A stretch of DNA of 64,000 nt from Brasenia schreberi (GCA_036023115.1 JAYKKT010000049.1:496001-560000); one strand, 5' to 3'. Shown: positions 1 through 10,729, counted from the stretch's first letter. Numbers and translations are program-made. The notes: generated from the sequence alone by a model not told the origin.

Positions 1-755
1 CCGTGGGGTTTGGTTAGGTGGTGAATCAAAGGGGCGGTTTTGGGTGTGGTCACAACAAGTGGTTTCGAACAAGTTGGGCGCAGGATGGTGCAAGGCAAGT
101 GGGGTGCAGCTGGATGTGGTCACGACAAGTGGGTCAACCAACATGGGTGCAGTTTTTGTGCAGCTGTGCTCAGCCCATGTTAGGTCGGTTAGGCCTTGGT
201 TCAATTCAAGGCAAGCCAAGGCCATGGGGTTTGGCTGGGTGTGGTCACGACAAGTGGGTTGGGCCAAGTTGGGAGCGGGATGGTGTAGGTGCAGCCCAAA
301 CTAGGTCGGTTAGGGGTTGGTTTAGGGCAGGTTTTAGCTACGGGCTGGGTTTATAAGGTGCAGCTGGCCAAATGAGCCAAGGCCATGGTTCGGCCAGGTG
401 CAAGTTGGCTCAAGGCAAGTCGGGTAGGCCGAAAGGTTAGCTAGGTCAAAGTCGGTTTAGGTGTGTCGTCTAGGGCAGCAAGGGCTCAGTTTTAGCAAGG
501 AGGGCCAGCCTATCTAGGTTCGGTTTAGAGGGTGAGTCAAAGGGGCGAGCTAGGTTAGGTTTAGGCCATGGGGTTCAAAGCAAGGTCAGTCAGGGCTTAC
601 CTCTTGGTGCAGCCTTGGTACGGTCAAGCTTGAGTCTTGATGCAACCGGTCCACCACTTGATGCAACCACTTACCCTTAGTCAATCCACTTTAGTTGCAG
701 CCCACCCCTAGGTCAAGCTAACATGGTTGCAACCCACTTAGCCCTAGGTCAAGGT
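1..755 (-). mobile_element. Tat-family LTR fragment, GGTTAGG-rich part
   Basis: No gene is supported here. The sequence is a degenerate GGTTAGG/GGTTTAGG-rich stretch followed at about 600-750 by 'acctcttgg...gcagccc' text. It resembles the middle of the family's LTR at 11,900-12,480. The two overlapping frames over 86-112 codons read repetitive Gly/Trp-rich text and are accidental. The fragment is in the orientation that serves minus-strand elements. It ends where a new LTR start appears at 756. Confidence 0.6.
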
Positions 756-1452
756 TGTAAACATGAAAATTTTCACTTCTGGTTTTCAAGCCGAAAATGA
801 ACCTTTTCATATCTATGTCGTTTCTAAGGGCATGCCAGCTAGCTTGCTCAAGCTAGCGAAGATTTTTGAAATATCTTACTTTCTTTGAGGTAATTGTGGG
901 AAAGCGGGATCTTTTCGTTTAAACCTTCTTGAACCGATCCTCAAGGGTCAGTTTAAACGCTTAAGACTTTGTTTTTACAAAACTCTGTAATATCAGTGTT
1001 TGAAAATTCGATGTATGCCTAGTTTGCAAGTTTTATTTATGACTTTGGACACACCTAAGTCTTTGAGTTTTAGCTTTTTATGCCGGATATGTGTGTGCAC
1101 AAGTGGCCTATTTTCAACGTGGTTTGTGTGTAGATTCGGGGTGCTTTTGAAAAGCTAACGAATGCAAGGATGCACAAAAGATTTTTGGGTTTTTGAGATG
1201 ATGATGTGAGCTAGGCTCGAATTGAAAGCAACTCACACAACTAAATGTAAATACCCGAAATTGAAAGTGCAACTCACGCAGCTTAAGGTAAATACTCAAA
1301 ATGTAAAGCAACTCACATGACTTAATATAAATCCACACAAAGGGAAATGCAACTCGTCATGAAGTAAACTCACACGACTTGAAAATATATAAGTATGTTA
1401 TTTCCTATGAGCAACAAAGGCTCAAAATGTGCGTGAGAGTGTAGAGCAAAGG
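756..1452 (-). mobile_element. Tat LTR fragment (TGTAAACATG end)
   Basis: Begins with a diverged LTR terminus (TGTAAACATGAAAATTTTC, compare TGTAGACAC at 3,531, 7,001 and 22,859). It follows the same order of landmarks as the other copies: 'agctagcttgctcaagctagcgaag', 'gtgcacaagtggccta', then repeated 'caactcacacaactt' blocks. It is interrupted at 1,453 by an LTR start in the opposite orientation. It is older than the 7,001 copy, judging by many more differences. Confidence 0.7.
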
Positions 1453-2335
1453 TGTAAACACCCCAAAAATCAAACAAATTTTAAAAACAAACACTTAGTT
1501 TGAAAATTCATTTCAAAACCAGATTCTGGAGTTTTCGAAAACCTAGGAGTTGTAAAGGCCTGAAATTTTCGTTTAAACCCCATTCCTAATTGAAACTTTC
1601 TCAAACATGGGCCAAGTCCCAATTTTGTAAAAACCCAAAGTCCAACAAGTGAAGCCTGAATCAAAAGCAGCCTCAGAAAGCAGGTGTAGAAGCCCAAAGA
1701 ATGCACCCTGGCCTGATAAAAGCTAGGATCAAAAGACAAAAAGAAGGCGCAGGCCAGAAGCATACTGCAAGCCCAAAGCACCAAAAGCCAAGCCAAAAAG
1801 CATTCACCAAAATAGCAGAAATCCAAACTAGAAACGACGGAAATGAGCTGAAATGAAGTCCAGAAAGTTGAGAAGGAGCTCAGACGACAAAGTTGGGAAA
1901 AACCCAGCACAAGATGGAGCGCTGATGATGCCAGGGCCCGCTCAAACTGTCCGTCTCTAAACGCCATGAAGAACAGAAGAAACAAAAATTTGGATTGGAT
2001 ATGGACCCAAATATCTAGATCCAAATAGTGTTTGGATTGGATATGGATCCCAAATATCCGAGATTCGAGATCTAAACCCAAATCATATTTGAGTCAGATC
2101 TGTATCCCAAAATATTCGAGATTCGAGATCCAGACTCAAAAAGTGTTTGGATCGGATCTGGATTCGAAGATCCAAATCCAAGACCCATATCCAAGACCCA
2201 CCTCATTTGCCTATAAATAGAGGTGAGGGGGTCCCCACATGAAGGTTCACGTGAATTGCTTGGGAGGAGAGAGAGTGAGAGAGAGACTTAGCTATGTGGG
2301 CTCATGAGTGAGGTGGGCTTGAGCCATATTGATCA
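1453..2335 (+). mobile_element. Tat LTR 5' part, opposite orientation, truncated
   Basis: Starts TGTAAACACCCCAAAAA, the family's LTR 5' terminus in plus orientation. It runs through the TGGAT-rich block (about 1,990-2,200) and a TATA box (2,212-2,219) and stops without an LTR end near 2,335. There the sequence switches back to the minus-orientation LTR. The 203-codon minus-strand frame across 1,470-2,081 lies in LTR sequence and has no recognisable domain. Confidence 0.7.
2212..2219 (+). promoter_or_regulatory. LTR TATA box
   Basis: TATAAATA in the context GCCTATAAATAGAGG lies about 760 bp from the LTR start. The same motif recurs at the same place in the other LTR copies (minus strand at 2,723, 6,191 and 12,619), which supports it as the core promoter of the family. 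A CACGTGA motif follows about 30 bp downstream. Confidence 0.7.
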
Positions 2336-3317
2336 AGGTTTAATGGGGTCAGTTGGTGGGGTTTCAAGGAAGTCGGTTTAGGGTGAAGTGAGCTAGGTTA
2401 GGCTAGTTTTGGGTTAGGTTTAGTGGGGTCGGTAAGGTGAAGTAGGCTAGGTTAGGGTGAGGTTGAGAGACCTACCTCTTGGAGCCGGTCCACCTCGTGT
2501 AGCCCATCAATCCACGCCACTTTGCAGCCATCCTTCATGTTGGTGCAGCCCTTCGGTTAGGTATAGGTCCATACATGGCTTGAACCCACACCCTTGATCA
2601 AACCCACAAGGCTAGCCCACTTGAAAATATGAAGCCCACCATTTTTCTCTCTCCTACTTTATGCACTCTCTCTCCAAGCCTCCACTTGAGTTTCACGTGA
2701 ACTTTCACCACCCCCTCACCTCTATTTATAGGCAAAGGAGGTGGGTCTTGGGTATGGATATGGATATTTATGTCCAGATCCAATCCAAATTTTCCTTTCT
2801 TCAGTCCTTCTTGGCGTTTCGAGACATACAGTTTTTGCGAGCCCTGACTTCATCAGTGCTCCGTCTTGGGCTGGGTTTTCCCCAACCTTTTCGTCCGATC
2901 TTCTCACCGTCGGGACTCCGTTTTTGTCTGATTTTCGGAATTTCAAGCTTAAGCTTGGATTTCTGTTGGTTTGGTTTGGTGCTTTGGCTTTGCTTTTCAT
3001 GCTCCAAGGCTGAACTTTGGTTTTGGCCTAGGCTCTCCTTTTACTTTTGATCCTGCTTTTATTAGGTCGGCCTGACTTCTGGGCTTTTGGACATGCTTTT
3101 AGAGCTGCTTTTGATCAGGCTCCACCTGTTGGATTTGCTGTTTTACAAAATTGGGACTTGGCCCGAGTTTAAGAAATTCATACCTCGAAAGGGTTTTTAA
3201 CAGAAGTTTAAAGCTTTTGGAACTCTTGGGTTTTCGAGAACTCAAAATTGGTTTTGAAAAGGGATTTTCAAACCAGGTGTTTGTTTTGGAAAATCATTTT
3301 ATTTTGGGGTGTTTACA
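2336..3317 (-). mobile_element. Tat LTR terminal part ending GTGTTTACA
   Basis: Minus-orientation LTR sequence. It has a GGTTAGG-rich start, 'acctcttgg', a CT-rich tract, a reverse TATA box at 2,723-2,730 and TGGAT repeats, and it ends TTTTGGGGTGTTTACA. Together with 756-1,452 it looks like one LTR whose middle was disrupted by the 1,453 fragment, but about 1.5 kb of the expected 3.2 kb is missing. Overlapping frames of 60-147 codons here are LTR text. Confidence 0.75.
2723..2730 (-). promoter_or_regulatory. LTR TATA box (minus strand)
   Basis: TATTTATA on the plus strand is TATAAATA on the minus strand, at the family's conserved promoter position. It also marks the left edge of the duplicated block shared with 6,191. 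Confidence 0.6.
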
Positions 3318-3530
3318 GATGCCCCTCTTTGGCATTATCCAAATTTATGTGGATAATGGCAAAGAAGACAACACCCCTGTTTGCTTTCTCCCTGGATTCG
3401 TCCTCGAGAATATGGGATGTCCCAGTTTTGAGAATTTTTTTTTCTTTGTGCCCCATAAGAGGGGATTTTCGCCAAAGGGGACTTTACCTAATACGGCTCT
3501 GGTCGTAATTGGGATCGTGTATTTGATGTC
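3318..3530 (-). mobile_element. Tat internal remnant next to a 3' LTR (PPT side)
   Basis: Immediately follows an LTR end with 'gatgcccctctttggcatt', whose reverse complement is the purine-rich AATGCCAAAGAGGGGCATC expected just before a minus-strand element's 3' LTR. The 213 bp match 13,472-13,690 of the main element and stop where an LTR begins at 3,531. This is the last internal stretch of an older element that took an LTR insertion. Confidence 0.75.
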
Positions 3531-3762
3531 TGTAGACACGCCAAAATTTTCACTCGGGGTTCTTAGGCCTGAAGTGAATCTTTTTCGTGTCTAAGTCGCT
3601 TTAGGGCGTGCCAGCTAGTTTACTCAAACTAGCGAAGTATGTTTTGAAATATCTGACTTTATGGGGCAACTGTGGACAAGTGGGATCTTTTCGGTGTAAA
3701 CCTTCTTGAACCAGTGCTCAAGGGTCGGTTTAAGCACTTTAGAAAATATCGATTTAAACAAG
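3531..3762 (-). mobile_element. Tat LTR start, interrupted
   Basis: Starts TGTAGACACGCC and runs 232 bp to ACAAG, where an opposite-orientation LTR is inserted. It is the duplicate of 7,001-7,232. The continuation of this LTR is not present beside this copy. Confidence 0.8.
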
Positions 3763-5000
3763 TGTAAACACCCCGAAATCCCACGAATTTCTTAAACAAA
3801 CCTGGTTTTGTAAAAGCAGCCCCAAAGGGCCATTTTTGAGTCTGGAAACCCAGGAGCCTTCCAGACAACCCTGTATATATGTTTTAAACTTTATCTTTCA
3901 AAAACATATAATATGGCTTTTGAAAACCTTTTAAAACACGTTTTTCAAACCCCGAAGTGGCTTGGCCCGATCAAGACAAGACCAGGAGAGCTAAGAAGAG
4001 CTCGAAACCGGAGCACACGTCGAGCCCGGCACAACAACTCTTGTATCTGATTCACACCCCTAGGATCTCGAACGTCCAAGACCCTGTTCTTATCAAAATA
4101 TCATTTGAAGTCATCTCTGGAAGGCAGAAACGGAGGCGGACGACCATGTTGGCGAAGACCCAACGCAGACGAAGTACTGATGCTGTCAGACCCCGCACAA
4201 ATCGTCCATTTCGAACCCAGCTCGAAGGAGTCAGAGTTCAGTTTGGATTGGATCTGGACCATATATATCCAGATCCCAATCCAAACCCATAGGTGGACTT
4301 GGATTTGGATCCAGAGATCCAATCCAATATCCATATCCATGGCCCACATCACCTTCTCATAAATGGAGGTGGGGCCCACTTGAAATTCATGTGGGATTAT
4401 GGGCATGAGAGAGAGTGGGGGTGGATAAGATCAAGTGTGGTTGTAATTAAGCTTGACTTGTGTGTCAAGTTTGGGTTTAATCATGTGGTTTAGCCTAATT
4501 GAGTGGGTTTTAAGCTTGTAATTAGCCAAAACCTAACCTAGGGCTGCACCAACATGATGTGGCTAAGGTCTATGGGCCATGCTAAGGGAGCTCCTTCACC
4601 TAAACCTAACCCAAAACACCTAATCCTAGCCTACCACCCTAATCCACCCCTAATCTGAGCGTAATCACCTAACCCACTTCCCTAATCCCGGCCTAATCCC
4701 AACCTAATCACCTAACCCACTCCCCTAATCCTTCCCTAAACCTAGGTTAATTTCCCTAAACCTAGCTTAAACCTAGCCTAATCACCTAACCTAGCTCACT
4801 AAACCTCACCCTAAAACCCAACCACCTAACCTAGCCCTAAACCCCTAAACCACCCCTAGCCCACAATCTATCCAAACCACTAGTTTTCAAAATATCTGGC
4901 CCAACCCTTTCCAGCCCACCTTATCTTCATACCACCCTACCTAAACCACCTAACCACTACCCCAAACCCAGCCCTAACCGACCTAACCACCTAAACCACC
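3763..5000 (+). mobile_element. Tat LTR 5' part, plus orientation, truncated
   Basis: Starts TGTAAACACCCCGAAATCCC. It is the duplicate of the first 1.22 kb of the solo LTR at 7,233. The TATA position reads CATAAATGG (about 4,362), a weakened box. It then enters CCTAA-rich sequence and is joined near 5,000 to internal pol-side sequence instead of continuing to an LTR end. Confidence 0.75.
4570..4990. repeat. CCTAA-rich, telomere-like degenerate repeat
   Basis: Runs of CCTAAACC, CCCTAAACC and CCTAATCC with irregular spacing. The plant telomere unit CCCTAAA occurs but never as a clean array. The same tract sits inside the other LTR copies, so it is a property of the LTR, not evidence of a chromosome end. 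Confidence 0.75.
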
Positions 5001-5050
5001 TAACCACCTTATCTTAAAAACCATCCATCATCATGGCCCACACCCCCTAG

Positions 5051-5190
5051 GCAAGTGGCGCCCCAACTGGGATGGACCCTATGTTGTACGAGCAACCACT
5101 ACAAACAATTTGTAGTGGTTGATCGATGTAGAAGGTAGGAATTTAGCAGATCCTATCAATATTCAATACTTAAAGAAGTATCATGTGTAG
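5051..5190 (+). pseudogene. C-terminal end of Tat integrase/pol
   Basis: Reads GKWRPNWDGPYVV, then TTTNNL-stop-WLIDVEGRN, then LADPIN...LKKYHV followed by TAG. It matches the end of the integrase at 14,638-14,850 on the minus strand almost residue for residue. One in-frame TAG replaces an expected residue after NNL, so it is dead. It is only the last about 46 residues of pol. Confidence 0.8.
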
Positions 5191-5632
5191 GATCTGGATT
5201 AAGTTCCATTTTTCGAAAATATTAAGAAGGATAGCTGCCCTGAGACATGTGAATAAGGTGCAAAGGTGAACTCGTGTGACCTAAGTGAAGAGAATTCACA
5301 CTTGTGAAAGAGTGGAGTTTTCAAAATCGTGGTTACATTTCAAAATCTTTCTTCTTACAAAGAAAGGCCTAGTTCAACATAGCAAGATACTTGCAAGTGG
5401 TACGTGCTATTTCTAAATAGGCTGATCTGGAATGGATCGAGTGTAGGCTTGGGATAAGTCCTCCCCTCTTCTCTTCTCCTTCCAAAAGGAAAACACAGGC
5501 CCAAAGCAAAAGGGAATTTCCCAATTTAAGTCTCTTTCCAAAAGAAAGAAACCAGAATTTAAAAGAAAAATCGATTCTCTTATAAAAAAGAGGGATTAAA
5601 GAAAAAATACTCCCAAAGGGAGACCCTCGATG

Positions 5633-5650
5633 AAAAAAAAAAAAAAAAAA
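5633..5650. repeat. A18 homopolymer
   Basis: Eighteen consecutive A within the untranslated 3' region of the deleted plus-strand Tat copy. The corresponding place in the main element (about 14,190-14,200) has a T-run. Confidence 0.9.
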
Positions 5651-6156
5651 GGAAAAAGAGGCCAAAAAGCTCAAAAAGAGCAGGTTTTCCGCCTTCTGTA
5701 CCTCAAACCACGGGACGCTTCAGAAGGGACCGTGGTATCTCTTTCCCATCCTTGGCTTATCCCAAGCTAAAGCATGGTTCATTTCGAGGAATCCTAAAGT
5801 AAAAATAGGATTTACTTGAATTTCATCTTGTTTGAGAATTCAACGTTTCGAGTAAGACGTAGGAATTTGAAATGAAGCTTGTTTTCTTATAAAACCTCCG
5901 CTAGATAAGCAGGTGTTAAGACTCAAACAAGGGCAAGCACGAAGAGCTCGAGATCCTTAGGATCGAGGCTCAAGACAGTTGTCCCTTTTGTAAATAGTTT
6001 TGTAAATAAGTTTTGAAAACCGAACATCGAACAACATAGGATTTGCTTGCTTGGAGCAATAGACCTTGTAAGTCTCTAGAGTTCGACCACATCTGGTCTC
6101 TGGGAGGTCGCCACTTTTGGCACCACACCCATGTCATTTGCATTCCACGCATGGTA

Positions 6157-6190
6157 CTTCAGTCCTTATTTTCCTTTCTTCAGTCCTTCT
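6157..6190. other. Duplication junction with templated filler
   Basis: Between Tat internal sequence and copy 2 of the duplicated block lies 'cttcagtcctta' followed by a 23-bp stretch. That stretch is repeated about 90 bp downstream, at about 6,257-6,279, and again at about 2,789-2,811. Short filler copied from nearby sequence is typical of end-joining or template-switch repair. Confidence 0.65.
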
Positions 6191-6788
6191 TATTTATAGG
6201 CAAAGGAGGTGGGTCTTGGGTATGGATATGGATATTTATGTCCAGATCCAATCCAAATTTTCCTTTCTTCAGTCCTTCTTGGCATTTCGAGACATACAGT
6301 TTTTGCGAGTCCTGGCTTCATCAGTGCTCCGTCTTGGGCTGGGTTTTCCCCAACCTTTTCGTCCGATCTCCTTCTCACCGTCGGGACTCCGTTTTTGTCT
6401 GATTTTCGGAATTTCAAGCTTGAGCTTGGATTTCTGTTGGTTTGGTTTGGTGCTTTGGCTTTGCTTTTCATGCTCCAAGGCCGAACTTTGGTTCTGGCCT
6501 AGGCTCTCCTTTTACTTTTGATCCTGCTTTTATCAGGTCGGCCTGACTTCTGGGCTTTTGGACATGCTTTTAGAGCTGCTTTTGATCAGGCTCCACCTGT
6601 TGGATTTGCTGTTTTACAAAATTGGGACTTGGCCCGAGTTTAAGAAATTCATACCTCGAAAGGGTTTTTAACAGAAGTTTAAAGCTTTTGGAACTCTTGG
6701 GTTTTCGAGAACTCAAAATTGGTTTTGAAAAGGGATTTTCAAACCAGGTGTTTGTTTTGGAAAATCATTTTATTTTGGGGTGTTTACA
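6191..6788 (-). mobile_element. Tat LTR terminal part (copy 2)
   Basis: Starts at the reverse TATA box and ends GGGGTGTTTACA at 6,788. Duplicate of 2,723-3,317. Confidence 0.8.
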
Positions 6789-7000
6789 GATGCCCCTCTT
6801 TGGCATTATCCAAATTTATGTGGATAATGGCAAAGAAGACAACACCCCTGTTTGCTTTCTCCTTGGATTCGTCCTCGAGAATATGGGATGTCCCAGTTTT
6901 GAGAATTTTTTTTCTTTGTGCCCGATAAGAGGGGATTTTCGCCAAAGGGGACTTTACCTAATACGGCTCTGGTCCTAATTGGGATCGTGTATTTGATGTC
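6789..7000 (-). mobile_element. Tat PPT-side internal remnant (copy 2)
   Basis: Begins 'gatgcccctctttggc' and ends '...tatttgatgtc' at the LTR start. It is the target into which the main Tat element's 3' LTR sits. Duplicate of 3,318-3,530. Confidence 0.8.
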
Positions 7001-8039
7001 TGTAGACAAGCCAAAATTTTCACTCGGGGTTCTTAGGCATGAAGTGAACCTTTTTTGTGTCTAAGTCGCTTTAGGGCGTGCCAACTAGCTTACTCAAACT
7101 AGCGAAGTATGTTTTGAAATATCTGACTTTATGGGGCAACTGTGGACAAGTGGGATGTTTTCGTTGTAAACCTTCTTGAACCAGTGCTCAAGGGTCGGTT
7201 TAAACACTTTAGAAAATATCGATTTAAACAAGTGTAAACACCCAAAATCCCACGAATTTCTTAAACAAACCTGGTTTTGTAAAAGCAGCCCCAAAGGGCC
7301 ATTTTTGAGTCTGGAAACCCAGGAGCCTTCCAGACAACCCTGTATATATGTTTTAAACTTTATCTTTCAAAAACATATAATATGGCTTTTGAAAACCTTT
7401 TAAAACACGTTTTTCAAACCCCGAAGTGGCTTGGCCCGATCAAGACAGGACCAGGAGAGCTAAGAAGAGCCCGAAACCGGAGCACACGTCGAGCCCGGCA
7501 CAGTAAAGCTTGTATCTGATTCACACCCCAAGGATCTCGAACGTCCAAGACCCTGTTCTTATCAAAATATCATTTGAAGTCATCTCCGGAAGGCAGAAAC
7601 GGAGGCGGACGACCATGTTGGCGAAGACCCAACGCAGACGGAGTACTGATGCTGTCAGACCCCGCACAAATCGTCTGTTTCGAACTCAGCTCGAAGGAGT
7701 CAGAGTTCAGTTTGGATTGGATCTGGACCATATATATCCAGATCCCAATCCAAACCCATAGGTGGACTTGGATTTGGATTTGGATCCATAGATCCAATCC
7801 AATATCCATATCCATGGCCCACATCACCTTCTCATAAATGGAGGTGGGGCCCACTTGAAATTCACGTGGGATTATGGGCATGAGAGAGAGTGGGGGTGGA
7901 TAAGATCAAGTGTGGTTGTAATTAAGCTTGACTTGTGTGTCAAGTTTGGGTTTAATCATGTGGTTTAGCCTAATTGAGTGGGTTTTAAGCTTGTAATTAG
8001 CCAAAACCTAACCTAGGGCTGCACCAACATGATGTGGCT

Positions 8040-8455
8040 AAGGTCTATGGGCCATGCTAAGGGAGCCCCTTCACCTAAACCTAACCCAAAACACCTAATC
8101 CTAGCCTACCACCCTAATCCACCCCTAATCTGAGCCTAATCACCTAACCCACTTCCCTAATCCTAGCCTAATCCCAACCTAATCACCTAACCCACTCCCC
8201 TAATCCTTCCCTAAACCTAGGTTAATTTCCCTAAACCTAGCCTAAACCTAGCCTAATCACCTAACCTAGCTCACTAAACCTCACCCTAAAACCCAACCAC
8301 CTAACCTAGCCCTAAACCACCCCTAGCCCACAATCTACCCAAACCACTAGTTTTCAAAATATCTGGCCCAACCCTTTCCAGCCCACCTTATCTTCATACC
8401 ACCCTACCTAAACCACCTAACCACTACCCCAAACCCAGCCCTAACCGACCTACCC
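8040..8455. repeat. CCTAA-rich, telomere-like degenerate repeat (copy 2)
   Basis: Same irregular CCTAAACC/CCTAATCC tract as 4,570-4,990, at the same place in the LTR, and followed here by a short C-run and G-run. Confidence 0.75.
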
Positions 8456-9430
8456 ATCCCTATTTAAACCCCCCCCTTGGGGGCGGGTTTTTGGCTAGCT
8501 AGTGGCTTCACCCATCCCAGCCGGGTCCCCTCCTTCCCCAAGTCCAGCCGAGTCCCACCATCTCCCACCTGCCCCAGCTGCTCCACCTGCGCCGCCTGCA
8601 CCACCACCATCCTTCCATCCCCCCACAGCTTGCACCGCCACCTCCACCACCTCCCGGCCGAGCTTCACAGCCTGCCCATCTTCCTCCCAGCCGGGTACCA
8701 CCTTCTCCCCATTCGGTAAGTACCACCCCCCACTCTACCTAGCTCCTTCTCTACTCCCTCTCCACTCCTAGCCACCCACCATACCACCATCTTACCTACA
8801 CATCAGCCCCTTGCTGCCACCATTCTCACTTAGCCGAACCTAGCACAACCTAAACCACCGGCCACTACCTAACTACCCTAACCACACCCGGCCAGCCATC
8901 TCTTTTCCCCTAAGACTCCCATTCGGCCTTCCCTTAAACTCCTTTAGGTCCATACTCCCCAATACTCTAGACTCTCCTAGTGACCCTACACACTCACTTG
9001 GCCCAGCCCCTTTAATCCCCCACATCAAGGCGACACCCATTTGCAGCCGGCCACCTTCGAGGCGCCTATCCCGTGCCCCACTTGCAGCCGGCCAGCACCC
9101 TTTGTCATCCACCCTCGTGGAGCTCCCGTTTGCAGCCCAAGGCGAAGGCCAAGCCCACGCTCAAGCAAGGCCTCTACGGACTAGCTACTCGTAAGTGCCT
9201 AAACTCGGTCTTTAGTTGTATACTTGCTTGAGATTCAATTTGATACGGGGTTGTAATAACGGAGCATAGTCTCCCCCCGCTTGTAATAACGTGGCTTGGC
9301 ACACCCACACACATGCACTCTCTTAGTTGTGCACGATTTTGAACACACACGGGCCTAATCAGCCCCTAATACATAAGTGTATATATATACTTTCATTTTC
9401 GAAGGGTTTTGCTTAAGTTGGGTGCGTTGT

Positions 9431-9985
9431 CTTTCAATTCAAGCACTCTCACACACATTGAGCTTTCGCTCTTATTTGAAAGACCCAAGTAAGGGCCGAC
9501 CTATACTATTTGGGTTTTATTTCATGTCGTGTGAGTAAGTCTTTCAATTCAAGCACTCTCACACACATTGAGCTTTCGCTCTTATTTGAAAGACCCAAGT
9601 AAGGGCCGACCTATACTATTTGGGTTTAATTTCATGTCGTGTGTGTAAGTCTTTCAATTCAAGCACTCTCACACACATTGAGCCTTCGCTCTTATTCCCA
9701 AGACCTTAGTAAAGGCCTTATTGCAGTTATATTTGGGTTTCATTTATGTCGTGTGTATAGTACTTCAATTCAAGCACTCTCACACACATTGAGCCTTCGC
9801 TCTTACTCCCAAGACCTTAGTCAAGGCCATACTGCAATTTATATTTGGGTTTAATTTCATGTCGTGTGTGTAAGTCTTTCAATTCAAGCACGCACCCACA
9901 TTGAGCCTTCACTCTTATTTGTAAGACCCGAGTAAGGGCTCATATACATAATCTATATACATATCTCCCTTCGGTTATTTCCCTT
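9431..9985. repeat. About 110-bp direct tandem repeat, 5 copies, inside the LTR
   Basis: Units begin CTTCAATTCAAGCAC at about 9,431, 9,541, 9,651, 9,762 and 9,876. Each contains 'cacacacattgagc', 'agacc...agtaagggcc' and 'tttgggttt...atgtcgtgtg'. The first two are nearly identical and later ones are more diverged. The opposite-strand counterpart is in 10,730-11,600. Confidence 0.85.
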
Positions 9986-10729
9986 CAGTATTGTCTTTAC
10001 ATTTCGGGTTTTCCCTTTGGAGTAGCGTGAGTTTGCATTGCATCTACGCCATACCACGAGGTAGGACGCATATTTGCATCAAAGCAAGCCCCGCTCGAAT
10101 TTGCCCATGTAGTGGAGTGTTCATAACACACAAACTAGGTGGCCCGAAAAAGGGATAAAAGAAAAGACTTAGGCACGTGCAAATCCACGTGATCTAAAAC
10201 ATGCAATCGCATTTTAAAGACCCGAAATAGACACCTCGAACCGCTTCGTAGACTTTCTCTCCAAAAACTCGATTTTTGCAAAGCGTACAGATTGACCCTT
10301 GCGCATCGGTGCAAGAAGGTCTGCGACGACAAGAGCTTACTTGCTCACAGTCGCCACGTTTAGAAGTCAGTGTTAAAATATATCTTCGCTAGCTTAGGTA
10401 AGCTAGCTGGCATGCCCTGTTTGCATACATAGGCCTTAGACACACGAGAGGATCCGCTCCGAGCCCTGGAAAAGGCAAGAGGCGGGGATTTTCGTGCGTC
10501 TACAACAAGCATGGACTTTTGAAAAGAGTATGAAAGTATTTGAGCGATTTGTATGCCTATTTGCAGATTTTATTTACGTGGAGTTGCACGTATCTAAGTC
10601 TTTTGATTTTATCTACTTAGGCGGGATGTATGTGCATCAAGTGGCCTAAGATTGGCGTGTTTGCACGGGGTATTCGGGGCTTCTTTGGATGCAAGTATGC
10701 GCAATATCTCGAGTTTGGCGGATATGCTA

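Larger units (their letters stand above)
2723..4985. repeat. Tandem segmental duplication, copy 1
   Basis: This block matches 6,191-8,455 base for base over long stretches at an offset of 3,468-3,471. Both copies carry an LTR end, the PPT-side remnant, an LTR start, and an opposite-orientation LTR inserted after the same ACAAG. Sharing that insertion point shows the block was duplicated after the insertion. Past about 4,985 the copies diverge. Confidence 0.9.
5001..6156 (+). mobile_element. 3' internal part of a plus-strand Tat element
   Basis: Reverse-complement counterpart of about 13,690-14,870 of the main element: the end of pol, a long untranslated region, an A-run, and the text upstream of the PPT. 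It joins a truncated 5' LTR directly to the pol end, so the element has a large internal deletion. Apart from the pol end at 5,051-5,190 I see no coding sequence. Minus-strand frames over it are shadows. Confidence 0.75.
6191..8455. repeat. Tandem segmental duplication, copy 2
   Basis: Second copy of 2,723-4,985 with only scattered differences. In this copy the inserted opposite-orientation LTR continues to its true end at 10,504. It is therefore the structurally complete version. Confidence 0.9.
7233..10504 (+). mobile_element. Solo Tat LTR in the opposite orientation, TSD ACAAG
   Basis: A complete 3,272-bp LTR from TGTAAACACCC to GTCTACA, flanked by ACAAG at 7,228-7,232 and 10,505-10,509. 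It interrupts the main element's 3' LTR 232 bp from its start. It contains the TGGAT block, a decayed TATA box, the CCTAA tract, a Pro-rich GC-rich segment (8,460-9,180) and a 110-bp tandem array. No internal region remains, so it is either a solo LTR from recombination between LTRs or the residue of a larger element. Frames of 60-90 codons at 8,470-8,770 are GC-rich LTR text. Confidence 0.88.

Noticed and set aside
18..356. 112-codon Gly/Trp-rich frame
   Set aside because: Lies in GGTTAGG-type repeat of an LTR, overlaps another frame of similar length, and has no domain. It is repeat text.
1470..2081. 203-codon minus-strand frame
   Set aside because: Entirely within an LTR fragment. The equivalent stretches of other LTR copies do not conserve the frame.
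2661..3594. Overlapping 80-147-codon frames repeated at 6,117-6,978
   Set aside because: They recur because the block is duplicated, not because of selection. They cross an LTR end and a PPT.
4570..4990. True telomere or telomere-seeded chromosome end
   Set aside because: Units are irregular, the tract is internal, and it recurs at the same LTR position elsewhere.
8477..8771. Proline-rich frames as a cell-wall protein gene
   Set aside because: GC-rich LTR sequence with frames open on both strands. No signal peptide or repeat motif of extensins, and no family signature.
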